Positions 10,903 to 22,379 of a stretch of 64,000 nucleotides of DNA are shown here, one piece after another. A program made the position numbers and the translations under genes. Below the pieces are notes generated by a model. That model did no database searches. It was not told the origin of the DNA and was given only the letters and a program-made list of their open reading frames with translations. Numbering within the stretch: position 1 is the stretch's first letter; each line of letters opens with the position of its first letter. Source of the DNA: Cherax quadricarinatus (lineage: Eukaryota > Arthropoda > Malacostraca > Decapoda > Parastacidae); contig NC_091298.1 of NCBI RefSeq assembly GCF_038502225.1, forward strand, positions 37,976,410 through 38,040,409, written 5' to 3'.

Positions 10903-10948
10903 CACACACACACACACTCACACACACACACATACACACACACACACC
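10872..10948 (+). repeat. (AC)n microsatellite at tail of fragment D
   Basis: AC run of ~75 bases between fragment D and copy E. Confidence 0.95.
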
Positions 10949-12819
10949 TAACCTGGAGCCACATGGGGGTCCCGAAACATGGAGAGCCAGGATGTTGGAC
11001 GTGGTGCTGGAAAACCTCATGCACCAACATGTTAAGGACACTACCAGAGTGAGAGGGGAGGATGAACCAGCAAGATTGGACCTTGTGTTCACCCTGGGCA
11101 GCTCAGACATTGAGGACATCAAGTATGAGAGTCCCCTAGGAGCTAGCGACCACGTGGTTCTGTGCTTTGAATACATAGTAGAGCTGCAAGTGGAGAGAAT
11201 AACAGGAGTAGAATGGGAAAAGCCTGACTATAAAAGAGGGGACTACATAGGGTTGAAGAACTTCATGCGGGAGGTCCAGTGGGACAGAGAACTGGCAGGA
11301 AAGCCAGTAAATGAAATGATGGAATATGTAGCAACAAAATGCAAGGAGGCAGTGGAAAGGTTCATTCCCAAGGGCAACAGTAACAACGGGAAGACCAGGT
11401 TTACCCGACGGTGTAAGGAGGCAAAAACAAAGTGCAATAGAGAATGGAAAAAGTACAGAAGGCAGAGAACACACGAAAATAGGGAGATCAGTCGCAGAGC
11501 CAGGAATGAGTACGCACAGGTAAGGAGGGAGGCCCAGCGACAGTATGAAAATGACATAGCATCGAGAATCAAGACTGACCCGAAACTGTTGTATAGCCAC
11601 ATCAGGAGGAAGACAACAGTCAAAGACCAGGTGATCAGATTAAGGACAGAAGGTGGAGAACTCACAAGAAATGATCAGGAGGTATGTGAGGAGCTGAACA
11701 GGAGATTTAAGGAAGTTTTTACAGTAGAGACAGGAAGGGCTGTGGGAAGACAGCACAGAAGGGAACATCAAGAGGGAATATACCAACAAGTGTTGGATGA
11801 CATACGAACAACTGAGGAGGAGGTGAAGAAGCTCTTAAGTGACCTTGACACCTCAAAGGCGATGGGACCGGACAACATCTCCCCATGGGTCCTTAGAGAA
11901 GGAGCAGAGATGCTGTGTGTGCCTCTAACCACAATCTTCAACACATCCCACACGAGGCACTAAACTACAGACATGTATTGTGTGCAAAGTCATGGAGAAG
12001 ATTATCAGGAGGAGAGTGGTCGAACACCTGGAAAGGAACAAGATTATAAATGAAAACCAGCATGGGTTCATGGAAGGCAAATCTTGTATCACAAACCTCC
12101 TGGAGTTTTATGACAAGGTAACAGAAGTAAGACACGAGAGAGAGGGTTGGGTAGATTGCGTTTTCCTAGACTGCAGGAAGGCCTTTGACACAGTTCCCCA
12201 CAAGAGATTAGTGCAGAAGCTGGAGGATCAGGCACACATAAAAGGAAGGGCACTGCAATGGATAAGGGAATACCTGACAGGGAGGCAGCAACGAGTCATG
12301 GTACGTGAAGAGGTATCACAGTCAGTTCTAGGACCAGTGCTATTTTTGATATATGTGAACGACATGATGGAAGGAATAGACTCTGAAGTGTCCCTGTTCG
12401 CAGATGACGTGAAGTTGATGAGAAGAATTAAATCGGACGAGGATGAGGCAGGACTGCAAAGAGACCTGGAGAGGCTGGACATGTGGTCCAGTAACTGGCT
12501 CCTCGAATTCAATCCAGCCAAATGCAAAGTCATGAAGATTGGGGAGGGGCAAAGAAGACCGCAGACAGAATATAGGCTAGGTGGACAAAGACTACAGACC
12601 TCACTCAGGGAGAAAGACCTTGGGGTGACCATAACACCGAGCACGTCACCCGAGGCACACATCAACCAAATAACCGCTGCAGCATACGGGCGCCTGGCAA
12701 ACCTGAGAATAGCGTTCCGATACCTCAATAAGGAATCGTTCAAGACACTGTACACTGTGTATGTTAGGCCCATACTATGCAGCAGTCTGGAACCCACACT
12801 GGTCAAGCACGTCAAGAAA
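10949..12819 (+). pseudogene. CR1-like LINE copy E, endonuclease C terminus through RT
   Basis: The longest open CR1 stretch. An open frame to 11963 encodes the endonuclease end (NLEPHGGPETW, ARLDLVFTLGSSDIEDI, GASDHVVLCFEY with the catalytic SDH), a basic linker (TRRCKEAKTKCNREWKKYRR, then YSHIRRKTTVKDQ) and the RT start (KAMGPDNISPWVLREGAE). A small deletion at ~11955 removes the segment before CKVMEKIIRR. A second frame from 11980 carries QHGFMEGKSCITNLLEF, FLDCRKAFDTVPHKRL, SVLGPVLFLIYVNDMMEG, SLFADDVKLM and the thumb, ending with a truncated VRPIL at ~12780. Recombined at ~12820. Confidence 0.8.
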
Positions 12820-13020
12820 GGGATCGGGACAGGCTGCAGACCTGGTCCAGCAATTGGCTCATGGAGTTCAACCCCACCAAGAGCAAAGTCATGAAGATTT
12901 AGAGTTGGAAGTGGAATAGGCAAAGAAGACCGCAGACAGAGTACAGTCGAGGGGGCCAGAGACTACAAACATCTCAGGCCCAAGGACAAAAGATCTTGGA
13001 GTTCAACCCCACCAAGGGTG
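12820..13020 (+). pseudogene. CR1-like fragment F (rearranged RT segment)
   Basis: Directly after copy E the sequence jumps back to the post-FADD region (GCAGACCTGGTCCAGC, then the WSSNWLMEFNPTKSKVMKI equivalent). It then passes through scrambled pieces containing ACCGCAGACAGAGTACAGTC and two partial copies of GGAGTTCAACCCCACCAAG. This looks like template switching or recombination between copies. Confidence 0.65.
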
Positions 13021-13670
13021 AGTATACACACCAGGCACATAACACCAGGCACATTTCCTGAAGCGCACATCAACCAAATAACTGCTGCAGCATGTGGGCG
13101 CCTAGGAAACCTCAGAACAGCATTCCGACATCTTAATAAGGAATCGTTCAGGACCCTGTACACCGTGTACGTTAGGCCCATATTGGAGTATGCGGCACCA
13201 GTTTGGAACCCACACCTAGCCAAGCACGTAAAGAAACTAGAGAAAGTGCAAAGGTTTGCAACAAGACTAGTTCCACAGCTAAGGGGTATGTCCTACGAGG
13301 AGAGGTTAAGGGAAATCGACCTGACGACACTGGAGGACAGGAGAGATAGGGGGGACATGATAACGACATACAAAATACTGAGAGGAATTGACAAGGTGGA
13401 CAAAGACAGAATGTTCCAGAGATGGGACACAGCAACAAGGGGACACAGTTGGAAGTTGAAGACACAGATGAATGACAGGGATGTTAGGAAGTATTTCTTC
13501 AGCCACAGAGTAGTCAGGAAGTGGAATAGTTTGGGAAGCGATGTAGTGGAGGCAGGATCCATACATAGCTTTAAGCAGAGGTATGATAAAGCTCACGGCT
13601 CAGGGAGAGTGACCAGTGAAAAAGCGGGGCCAGGAGCTTGGACTCGACCCCTGCAACCTCAACTAGGTGA
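13021..13670 (+). pseudogene. CR1-like LINE copy G, RT C-terminal part and tail
   Basis: An open frame (13018-13749) matches copy B closely through NQITAAACGRLGNLRTAFRH, YVRPILEYAAPVWNPHLAKH, YEERLREIDLTTLEDRRDRG, RGHSWKLKTQMNDRDV, YFFSHRVVRKWNSLGSD and SIHSFKQRYDKAHGSG. The translation runs into the tail and AC repeats without a stop, so the open frame overstates the protein. The tail ends in CTAGGTGAGTACACAC. Confidence 0.8.
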
Positions 13671-13735
13671 GTACACACACGCACACAAATACACACACAC
13701 ACTCACACACACACACACTAACACATACACACACG
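13671..13735 (+). repeat. Short imperfect (AC)n at tail of copy G
   Basis: AC-rich tail with ATAC, GCAC and TCAC interruptions. Confidence 0.9.
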
Positions 13736-15240
13736 GCAGTCAGGTGTAGGGGCAACAAGGCTCCCAGAATTTTACTGTTTTTATGGCGTGTTTTAGCTCT
13801 TAACAGAAGGCAGTCATAGTGTCTGAGTCATTGAAGAACCCAACAAATGACAACGAGGTCTTGAAAGTGAAATGGACTAGAGGAAGATTGAAATTTCAGG
13901 AAATTTTGAAGTGCCAAAAGCTGTTAGAGGCGTAGAAGGTACTGCTGCCACAGAACTATAACTAGTTAATTTTACAAAGACAAGTAAACCCAAAGTCAAA
14001 AAGTCAAGTGTAAGTCTAGTTGGTTAGTGAGTGAACTGTGAGGTAGCATATAGCAAGTACGAAAAGATAAACAAGCAATAGGAAGAAAGTGAAAACAAAA
14101 TAAAAGAACCAGTGAAGGTTGGCAGCAGCCTCCAGGAAGCGGTTCTGCCATAGTCAGGCTGTGTGTCATAAATTAGGAAAAAGTGAAGTTACAAGCAGTT
14201 AAAGTGTAAACACTTGAGGGACGTCTGGAAAAAATATATGTACATAAGACAAGTACAACTTACATAGAAAAGTGTTTGCAAAGGATCCAGGAGACTGGAG
14301 TGGCAGTGAGCAACCACGAGGTACCACGTGGCACTATGAGGCACCACTTCCCTGCCAGGGGATGGTTGTTTGTTGGCAGTCTGTTAGTTAAGGTGGGAGG
14401 TGATGTGTGACTCTCCAACCAGTGGAAAAATCACTTGGCTAGCTGCTTCCATCAAACCTGTAAGTATGCATTTCACTCCTGCACTATGTATCTTTTTCTT
14501 TGTTTGTCTTAAACTGCTTCACTTTATTTAGGGCTGTACACTTGTGCTTATTCCTGCCTTGCTTTAAATTTAACGCCATTTTTATTAATCCTCACCATTT
14601 CTTTTAAAGGCTGTTTGCCAATTGTGTGAGTGATTTAGCGAACAGGTTGTAACTCTTTATTTCTTATGTATAGCTTTGAAGTGTCGGTGTGGGTCATCTG
14701 ACACAGGCGAGGTGAAGATAAGGACAACAGGGATATGGCAAAGATCTAGTGATCTAGCCGCACATACCTACGATCCAACCGCCCCCTTGCCACACTTAAC
14801 CGATCACCCCAGCCAGCTACACACCCAGCGTATCTAAGTGTCTTGTTAGGCTACTCAACACTGAGGTGATCAGAGTGGCTATCCAACATTTTCAGCACTG
14901 TGGTGATCAGAGGATAAATTCACCTTGGCAGTATTGTATTGTGGAAACAGTCTGGTGTCATGAACAGCAGTGATTACCTCCCCCACCCCACCATTTCTCT
15001 TCAACAACAGCTATAGTTTCGACACCGTGCGGTATCAACAACATCGACACGCCTTTCTACCGCTACATCTGTACAAATTAGCTTTGACTTAAAGTATAAT
15101 TTTTATATTTCATTTTTCATTTTTCTTTCAATTAGGATTAATTCCTATAGTTATTTTTTTACATTTATGCTTTAAATCGTGTAATAAAAATGTTTATCTT
15201 CTCATGTTATGTTTTCCATCTTTTATTTACATAAGGAGGA
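13736..15240. other. Unrecognised 1.5-kb stretch
   Basis: No open frame of useful length and no motif I can name. It includes short local repeats (GAGGTACCACGTGG next to GAGGCACCAC at ~14320-14345, and CTGAGGTGATCAGAG versus CTGTGGTGATCAGAG at ~14860-14915). The last ~150 bases are AT-rich. It could be untranslated leader of an unidentified element. Confidence 0.4.
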
Positions 15241-15936
15241 GCCAGCGTTTCCAATTCCTTACTTAGGAGCTGACAGGGCTGAGTAACCTTTCACAAGTTA
15301 TTTACAAGGTAAGGATTTTTAACATTATTGACAAGGTAAGAGCTGTTTCCTACATCAGCTCATTTGAAAGTATTTTTGTTATGAGACATACAAGTAGGGA
15401 ACAGGATGAAGTTGGAGCCATCTGTGGGCCAGCATTTTCATCTGATCAACTGACTTTATCTCGTTGACATCAAGATGCTGTACGAATGTGTTCCATACTC
15501 GAGTCATCCTGGGTATATATGATCTCAGATGGAGTGATGTTCTGGAGAAGGGTACAGCCAGACTGAAGTTGCTGCTTTCTGCTCGTCTTGTGGCATAAAA
15601 GCTTGTTTCACGCTGTCCTTGAAGTGGATCCAAGTGTGGTACTTTGACAATATTGGCCTTGTACACAACAGTAAGGCCACCCACATCCCACCTGTGTTGA
15701 AGGCTCTTCTGAAATAACAGATCTATCCAGGATTGGTCCAGGTGAGAGATGAGACGTCTTGCTCTGTTCTCTACTCTGTCAAGCAGTCGCAGATAAGAGG
15801 GGGGTCAGGCAAACCAAGAAAGTGGAGCATACTCAAGTTGTGAGCATACTTGTGCCTTGTACAGAATCTTGCAACCCCTATTGTCAAGCTGAAGCGAGAT
15901 ACGGCGGAGTGCTGTAAGCTTCCTGGCTGCTCTCTG
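15241..15936 (-). pseudogene. I/Jockey-like LINE 3' fragment (copy H)
   Basis: Minus-strand coding for the C-terminal domain: GGLTVVYKANIVKVPHLDPL, RETSFYATRRAESSNFSLAV, RMTRVWNTFVQHLDVNE and MKMLAHRWLQLHPVPYLYVS (15379-15684), with the preceding RT thumb piece (KLTALRRISLQLDNRG, LYKAQVCSQLEYAPLSWFA) up to ~15930. It matches the longer copy at 49.56-51.07 kb and the plus-strand copy at 43.2 kb. The 5' truncation lies at a CTGC/CTCT junction with the adjoining pyrimidine tract. The group assignment is from motif style. Confidence 0.7.
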
Positions 15937-16060
15937 CTTCTCTCTCTTCCTGCCTCTAGACCCTTCCCACCCCCCTTCATCATTCTCCTTGTCCCCCTCC
16001 CTCCCTCTCCCCATCCCTCTCCCGTTACAACTCCCCCCAACCCCACGCACACACTCCCTA

Positions 16061-16098
<38 letters not shown>

Positions 16099-16109
16099 TT
16101 CTCTCACTC

Positions 16110-16149
<40 letters not shown>

Positions 16150-16390
16150 CCTCTCTCTCTCACTCTCTCCATCTCTCTCTTTCCCCTTTCACTTTTCTCT
16201 TCCTCTAACTCCCCCATTCCCTTCTTTTTTCCACCTTCCCTCTTCCATCCCTTTTCCTTCTTCCCTCCCTCACTTCCACTGCTTTTCCATCTAGCCCCCT
16301 TCCAACACTATATCCACCCCCCTTCCCTCACCCTCCCCCTTCCTCCCAATCCCTCTCCTCCTTACAACACCCCCATCACACACATGCACA
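15937..16390 (+). repeat. Pyrimidine-rich tract with (CT)n core
   Basis: About 450 bases almost entirely C and T. The middle (16058-16185) is a nearly pure CT microsatellite, with C-rich irregular flanks. Open frames rich in Ser/Leu/Pro are composition artefacts. Confidence 0.85.
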
Positions 16391-16419
16391 CAGCAACACC
16401 TAACCCATAAATAGAAATG

Positions 16420-17575
16420 GTGGCTCAGAAGGGAAGTTGAAGGCTCAGGGGATCAGAGAAGAATGGTTCTGGTAAGGAAGAATGGATGGAAGAGAGATGT
16501 TAAAGGATGGAACAAGAGTGGGAGAGCAAACTAGGTGAATTTTCTGCAAGAATGGAGAAAAGGATGGAGGTAGAGCACTCTGCGAAGTTAGAAAAGGTGG
16601 GCGACTAGAAGAAATGGGAGTCGCAAGTCATAGCCGCAGAAGCCAGGATATGTGCCCTAGAATATGAGGCAAATAGGCTGAAACAAGTTACAGGGTAATT
16701 GCCCAGAGGAGACATAGCATCTGAAGCTCGTACACCCGCACTGAACGAGGAGCCCAACGGAAAGGAAGGAAACATAACTTTCGCTAAAGCCCTATTAGCT
16801 CACCAAGCAGAGTCGAGGAATGAAGGGGGAGAGTGGCTGGGAGCATGGATAGTGGTAAGGAAGGGAGGATAATGTGGATAGGCATGACCATGCCACCAAG
16901 AGCTACAGGGAAAAAAGGGGAGAAAAATGGCCATATGCAAATGGGAACCAGAGAAGCAGAGGGTAAGGGAATGGGAGGAGGAGAGGGAGAAGTTAATGTT
17001 TATTCATAGGGTTCAAGAGAGTGAGGGGAGGACACACAAAGATGGCAGGAAGAAAAACAGGAAATTGAAAACATCATCAAAGAAACAGGTGAAGAGATGA
17101 CCAAGATAGTAAATTTTCAGAGAATAGGGGATACTTGAAGGGGAGAAATCAGCCGGTCAAGCTGATTTTCAACACAGAAGCAGTGTGAAACAGGATTCTG
17201 CAAGAGAAACCACAGCTGAAAGAATCGTCAACATACAAGAGGGTGTTTCTAGACCGAGACAGAGCAAAAACAGAATGACAGCAGCTGAGAGAGAGGACAC
17301 AAAAGCGGAAAGGGCTAGGAAGAGAGACAAGGACAGAATCAGCAGAGGACAACCAGAGCAGGGCAAAGTAACAAGTGCAAGCACACACAGAACCACCCCC
17401 AGAACCCAGCAACCAAACATGCTATCCCACCACAAGCCACAATCTACACATACAGCCCCCACCTCACACTATGCTGTAGAATCCCACTGTACAGTGCCAG
17501 GTCCCCCACCCCTCACAGACCTCATAAAACACAGTGTTGGAGAGGAAGCTAAAGGTATGGTACACCAACACTGAT
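16420..17575 (+). pseudogene. CR1-like LINE copy I, ORF1
   Basis: Start of the longest CR1-like copy. Frame-broken translation is highly charged and helix-prone (for example EWESKLGEFSARMEKRMEVE and AAEARICALEYEANRLKQV, ~16505-16700), as expected for the coiled-coil nucleic-acid-binding ORF1 of CR1-type LINEs. The open part at 17185-17574 (129 codons) is Lys/Arg/Glu-rich then Thr/Pro-rich. No PHD or esterase domain was recognised. ORF1 identity is inferred mainly from its position just upstream of the endonuclease. Confidence 0.55.
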
Positions 17576-18175
17576 GGAATTAGGAATAAGTGGGACGAGT
17601 GACACAAAAGAGTCGGAGGTATAACCGGACATAATAGCTCTCACAGAAACCAGGTTCACAGGAATAACAAATGCCATCTTTCCAATGGGATATCAGATCC
17701 TGAAGAAAGACAGAGGGAACAGAGAGATGGAGGAGTGGCACAGCTGATCAAAAACTGATGGGATTTTGATGAGCTGGAGAGAGGAGACAGAGGAGAAGCA
17801 AGAGATTACATAATAGGATAGGCTTCAGTCTGGAGGTCCCAAGGTGATAATTGCAGTGATGTATAACCCACCACAGAACAGCAGGAGGTGAAGGCAAGAG
17901 TATAATGACACACTGGCTGAAGTGGCCAGAAGGGCTCATGTAAGCAGGGCACTTAAGGGTGACTTAAACCACAAGGAAATCGACTGGGAGAACCTGGAGC
18001 CACATGGCATCCCAGAAACGTGGAGGACTAAGATGATGGAGGTAGTACTGAAATATCTCATTTACCAACAAGTAAGGGACACTACCAGAGACAAGACGAT
18101 GAACCAGCGAGACTGGACCCCTTGGGGTCAGTGATCACGTGGTTCTGAGCTTTGAATACATAGAAGAGTTTCAAG
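17560..18175 (+). pseudogene. CR1-like LINE copy I, endonuclease
   Basis: Apurinic-type endonuclease of LINE ORF2, which nicks target DNA. Visible motifs in shifted frames: YTNTDGIRNKWDE (~17562), DIIALTETRFTG (ALTET box, ~17628-17665), GDLNHKEIDWENL (GDxNHKEIDW box, ~17960-17995) and SDHVVLSFEY (catalytic SDH, ~18130-18160). Several frameshifts and stops separate them. The order and spacing match copy E. Confidence 0.75.
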
Positions 18176-19018
18176 TTGAGAGGAAAGCAGAAAGGGCCAT
18201 ACGAATGAAGCCAAAATACAAAAAAGGGGACTATGCAGACATGAAGAATTTCCTGCAAAGGGTTCAGTGGGACAGAGAACTGGCAGGGAAGTTAGTAAAC
18301 GAGATGTTGGAATATGTGACAACAATATGCAAAGAAGATGAGGAGAGGTTTGTACCCAAGGGTAACAGAAATAACGACGAAGCCAGGATGATCCCTTGGT
18401 TTACCCAAAGGTGTAGGGAGGTCAAAACCAAGTGTGCCCGAGAATGGAAAAATTTTATAAGGCAAAATACCCTGGAGAATTAGGAGAGCAGTCGTACAGC
18501 CAGAAACGAATATGCATAGGCAAGGAAGGAAGCCCAACGACAATGCGAAAATGACATAGCAGCGAAGCCAAATCTGAACTAAGCTGTTATACAGCCGTGT
18601 CAGGACGAAAACAGCAGTCAAGGACCAGGTAATCAGGCTGTGGAATGAAGGAGGGGAGGTCACAAGAAACGGCGAGAAATATGTAAGGAGCTCAACATGA
18701 GATTCAAAGAAGTGTTCACAGAGGAGACAGAAGGGACTCCAAAAAGACGGAGAGGTGGGGTACACCATCATGTGTTGGACACAATGCATACAACCGACAA
18801 AGAAGTAAAGAGGCTGCTAAGCAAAATAGATACCTCAGAGACGATGGGGCCGGTTAACATCTCTCCATGGGTCCGGAGAGAGGGAGCAGATGCACTATGT
18901 GTATCACTGACCACAATCTTCAACACCTATATTGAAACAGGGCGACTACCAGAGGTTTGGAAGACAGCAAACATAGTCCCAATTAAAAAAAAAAAGAAGA
19001 CAGACACAAAGCACTAAA
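18176..19018 (+). pseudogene. CR1-like LINE copy I, linker and RT N-terminal part
   Basis: Continues from the endonuclease: DMKNFLQRVQWDRELAGKLV (18139-18483 open), FTQRCREVKTKCAREWKNF, a decayed HIRRKT-like block, EVKRLLSKIDTSETMGPVNI, and SLTTIFNTYIETGRLPEVWK followed by TANIVPI (~18900-18985). A poly-A-rich stretch precedes the SINE insertion at ~19018. Confidence 0.75.
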
Positions 19019-19749
19019 TGACTCACGAAATCGTAATAACACGATTGCAAACAAACCATACCACGGGCGGGATTTGAACCCGCGGTCCAGAAGGTTTGTG
19101 GCACAGGATTTCCCATCCCTGAACCCGTGCTGGCTGTCGTTGATAAGCTCATTCCTTTATAGGTGTTCCACCACTCTTCTCCTGATAATCTTCTTCGTGA
19201 CTTTCCATACTATACATGTCAGTGACACTGGTCTGCAGTTTAATGCTTCGTAAAAAAAACCATACCACGGGCGGGATTTGAACCCGCGGTCAGAGAGTCT
19301 CAAAACTCCAGACCGTCACGTTAGCCACTGGACTAGCTAGCCACAATAAGATTCGTCCAACTAGGTATATTTCTACACCATAGGAAGGTTAGCATAGGCA
19401 CCACCGTGACCACAAATGCAAGTTTTTACAGACGAATCTCCAGCTAGCGTGGCCGTGACGAACTCTTGTTCAAGTCCCCTCACTGCCGTCAACATGACTC
19501 ACGAAATCGTAATGACACGATTGCAAACAAACCATACCACGGGCGGGATTTGATTCATCTGTAAAAACTTGCATTTGTGGTCACAGTGGTGCCTATGCTA
19601 ACCTTCCTATGGTGTAGAAATATACCTAGTTGGACGAATCTTATTGTGGCTAGCTGGTCCAGTGGTTAACGCGACGGTCTGGAGTTTTGAGACTCTCTGA
19701 CCGCGGGTTCAAATCCCGCCCGTGGTATGTTTTTTTTTACGAAGCATTA
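19019..19749. mobile_element. SINE insertion with large fold-back inside LINE copy I
   Basis: tRNA-headed SINE sequence occurs in both orientations. A minus-strand head (CGGGATTTGAACCCGCGG) lies at ~19068 and again at ~19270. A plus-strand head (box-A-like AGCTGGTCCAGTGGTTAAC, box B CGGGTTCAAATCCCGCC) lies at ~19650-19722. The LINE sequence is duplicated around it: AAAGCACTAAA before (ends ~19018) and GAAGCATTAAA after (~19740-19750), a likely diverged target duplication. The SINE/LINE block has 353-bp inverted arms (19086-19438 and 19552-19904). Confidence 0.75.
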
Positions 19750-20918
19750 AACTGCAGACCAGTGTCACTGACATGTATAGTATGGAAAGTCACGAAGAAG
19801 ATTATCAGGAGAAGAGTGGTGGAACACCTATAAAGGAATGAGCTTATCAACGACAGCCAGCACGGGTTCAGGGATGGGAAATCCTGTGCCACAAACCTTC
19901 TGGAGTTCTATGACATGGTGACAGCAGTAAGACAAGAGAAGGAGAGGGGTGGGTAGATTGCATATTCTTGGACTGTAAGAAGGCGTTTGACAAAGTTCCA
20001 CACAAGAGATTAGTGCAAAAGCTGGAGGACCAGACAGGGATAACAGGGAAGACACTACAATAGATCAGAGGATACCTGTCAGGAAGATAGCAGCGAGTCA
20101 TGGTACGTAGCGAGGTGTCAAAGTGGGCGTCTGAGACGAGCGTGGTTCGACAGGGGTCAATGCTAGGACCGGTACTGTTTCTGGTATTTGTGAACGACAT
20201 GACGGAAGGAATAGACTCAGAAGTGTGCCTGGTTTCAGATGATGTGAAGTTGATGAGAAGAATACAATCGTACGAGGATCAGGCAGAACTAAAAAGGGAT
20301 CTGGACAGACTTCAGGCCTGGTCCAGAAACTGGCTCCTGGAGTTCAACCCCACCAAGTGCAAAGTCATGAAGATTGGGAAAGAGCAAAGAAGACCACAGA
20401 CGGAGTACGGACTAAGGGGCCAGAGACTACAAACCTCACTCAAAGAATAAGATCTTGGGGGTGAGTATAACACCGGGCACATTTCCTGAGGTACACATGA
20501 ATAAAATAACTGCTGCAGCAAGACTAGCCCCGGAGCTAAAGGGTATGTCCTACGAGGAGAGGTTAAGGGAAATCGACCTGACGACTCTGAAAGACAGGAA
20601 AGATGGGGGGGGGGGAATCGACAAGGTGGGCAGAGAAAGGATGTTCCAGAGATGGGACACAGCAACTAGAGGTCACAGTTGGAAAGTGAAGACTCAGATG
20701 AATGATAGAGATGTTCGGAAGCACGTCTTCAGTCACAGAGTTGTCAATGTCAAGAAGTTGAAAAGTCTGGGAAGTGATGTAGTGGAGGCAGGATCCATAC
20801 GTAGCTTTAAGAAGAGGTATGATAAAGTTCATGGAGCAGGAAGAGTGACCTAGTAGGGACCAGGGCCAGGAGCTGTGATTTAATCCTGCAACCACAACTA
20901 GGTGAGTACAACTGAGTA

Positions 20919-20925
<7 letters not shown>
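19740..20925 (+). pseudogene. CR1-like LINE copy I, RT palm to tail
   Basis: Resumes after the SINE: LQTSVTDMYSMESHEEDYQE in a shifted frame for the RPVSLT-VCKVMEKIIRR block, SCATNLLEFYDMVT, LDCKKAFDKVPHKRLVQKLE, MLGPVLFLVFVNDMTEGIDS (20160-20212), VCLVSDDVKLMRR where FADD reads VSDD (~20227-20260), SRNWLLEFNPTKCKVMKIG, then a thumb with two deletions (~20520 and ~20605, the latter within a G-run). The tail at 20890-20925 has AGGTGAGTACA motifs and AC repeats. The catalytic-box change and deletions make it inactive. Confidence 0.8.
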
Positions 20926-20979
<54 letters not shown>

Positions 20980-21010
20980 ACATATGCACGCACACACACA
21001 TATATACATA
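20917..21010 (+). repeat. (AC)n / (AT-AC) microsatellite at tail of copy I
   Basis: AC run of ~60 bases followed by ATAC/CATA variants. Confidence 0.9.
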
Positions 21011-21193
21011 CATACACTCACAAAAAAGAAATACACACAAACATAACTTTATATGTATAGCCATACACACACAAACATCAATAGTGGTGCAATATGCAAG
21101 TGCAGTCCTTCCATCGCTGGAGATGAACGAGGGAAACTGAATTTTATTTCGTAGTTATTTTTGACTTTTGCATGGAATGTGGAGAGGGAGAAA

Positions 21194-21333
21194 CCTCACG
21201 GCTGTTCCAGCCAGAAGCCCTCACTCAACCTCACGGCTGTTCCAGCCAGAAGCCCTCACTCAACCTCACGGCTGTTCCAGCCAGAAGCCCTCACTCAACC
21301 TCACGGCTGTTCCAGCCAGAAGCCCTCACTCAA
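21194..21333 (+). repeat. 35-bp tandem repeat, four identical copies
   Basis: Exactly four 35-base units starting CCTCACGGCTGTTCC. I see no differences among them, so the expansion is recent. The unit length is not a multiple of 3. Confidence 0.95.
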
Positions 21334-22379
21334 CCAACTCTTTTTTAGTATATAAACAAATAGTTTACATTAACCTGTGTGGATACCATCTTCATTATGA
21401 TAGTTACATTAAGGGGCACAGCAGTTTCCCTGTCTTCTAATAATGTGTTATTTTTTCCCTATAATCTAGCTTGTCCACAATTACTATCACATTTGCTTTG
21501 TCTGCTTACGTAAGGTGAAGTCTAGGATCTTTCCTTAATTCATGGTATAACTTCACACATCTTTGAGGACAATTGTGTTGCAGAAGTCTGAGCAAAGCTC
21601 AGACTTGTGTATAATATACTGAGTTCTGCATAATAACGGTCACTGTCAGAATACCTGCACTGTTTTGCTGTCCTTTTCTTGCTATTTAAAAGGTTGTATA
21701 GTCTGCAACTTCAGGACATTCTGTAAATGATTGTGCGCCCGACAAGTAAAGAGAAGCCTCTAGTACTGCTAAAATGTTAGATCCATTGTCTGACTTTATC
21801 AAGTATACAAAGAAGACACATACACAAAGTCTTGAGGCAAATGAGCACCCTGAGCTTAAAACCTCGAGAAAGGTTATAGAAGAGGTGGAGTCACAGAGGT
21901 GAAGTCAGGGAGGTAGGAGCCAGGCACAGGGAAAACTTGTAACTTAAGATTTGTGGATAACATGAATGATAGATCCTTTGTTTTGCTCTGTGCTCACAAT
22001 AAGACGTGTGGTTACCTCCAGTATCCAGCGTTTTGTTCTGTCATTCTCCTGAAATAGTTGCATCGCTGCTCCTTAGTTCATGAAGTGTAATGTACAATGC
22101 ACAACTCACTTTTTATCGACACCATACATCTAGCACACATGTTTATCTTCCTGAAAGTCAGTCATATAAAGATAAGAAAGAAGGAGCACTGCAAAAAGGG
22201 CTACTGACCCATGCTAGGCACGTCCAAGTCCCATCTTTCTACCGTACAACCAGCAGGAGCGTGGCTGCGGATATTACTAACCATAAAAGAGACCACTAGA
22301 CCTCCTAGACCGACAACAGCGCTTCCCCAGGTGGTCTGCAGCAGGTTTACAGCGAGAACTAATATAGGTTTCCCTGTGA
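21334..22379. other. Unrecognised 1-kb stretch
   Basis: No long open frame, repeat or domain recognised. The short frames at 22090-22399 have no supporting motif. The right edge abuts the purine satellite. Confidence 0.4.

Noticed and set aside
13736..15240. BEL/Pao-type LTR or leader
   Set aside because: Some segments look leader-like, but I found no paired termini, primer site or coding match.
19260..19725. Functional tRNA genes
   Set aside because: Box A/B and a T-arm are visible, but the sequence continues into SINE body, occurs in inverted copies, and the arms do not fold into a proper cloverleaf.
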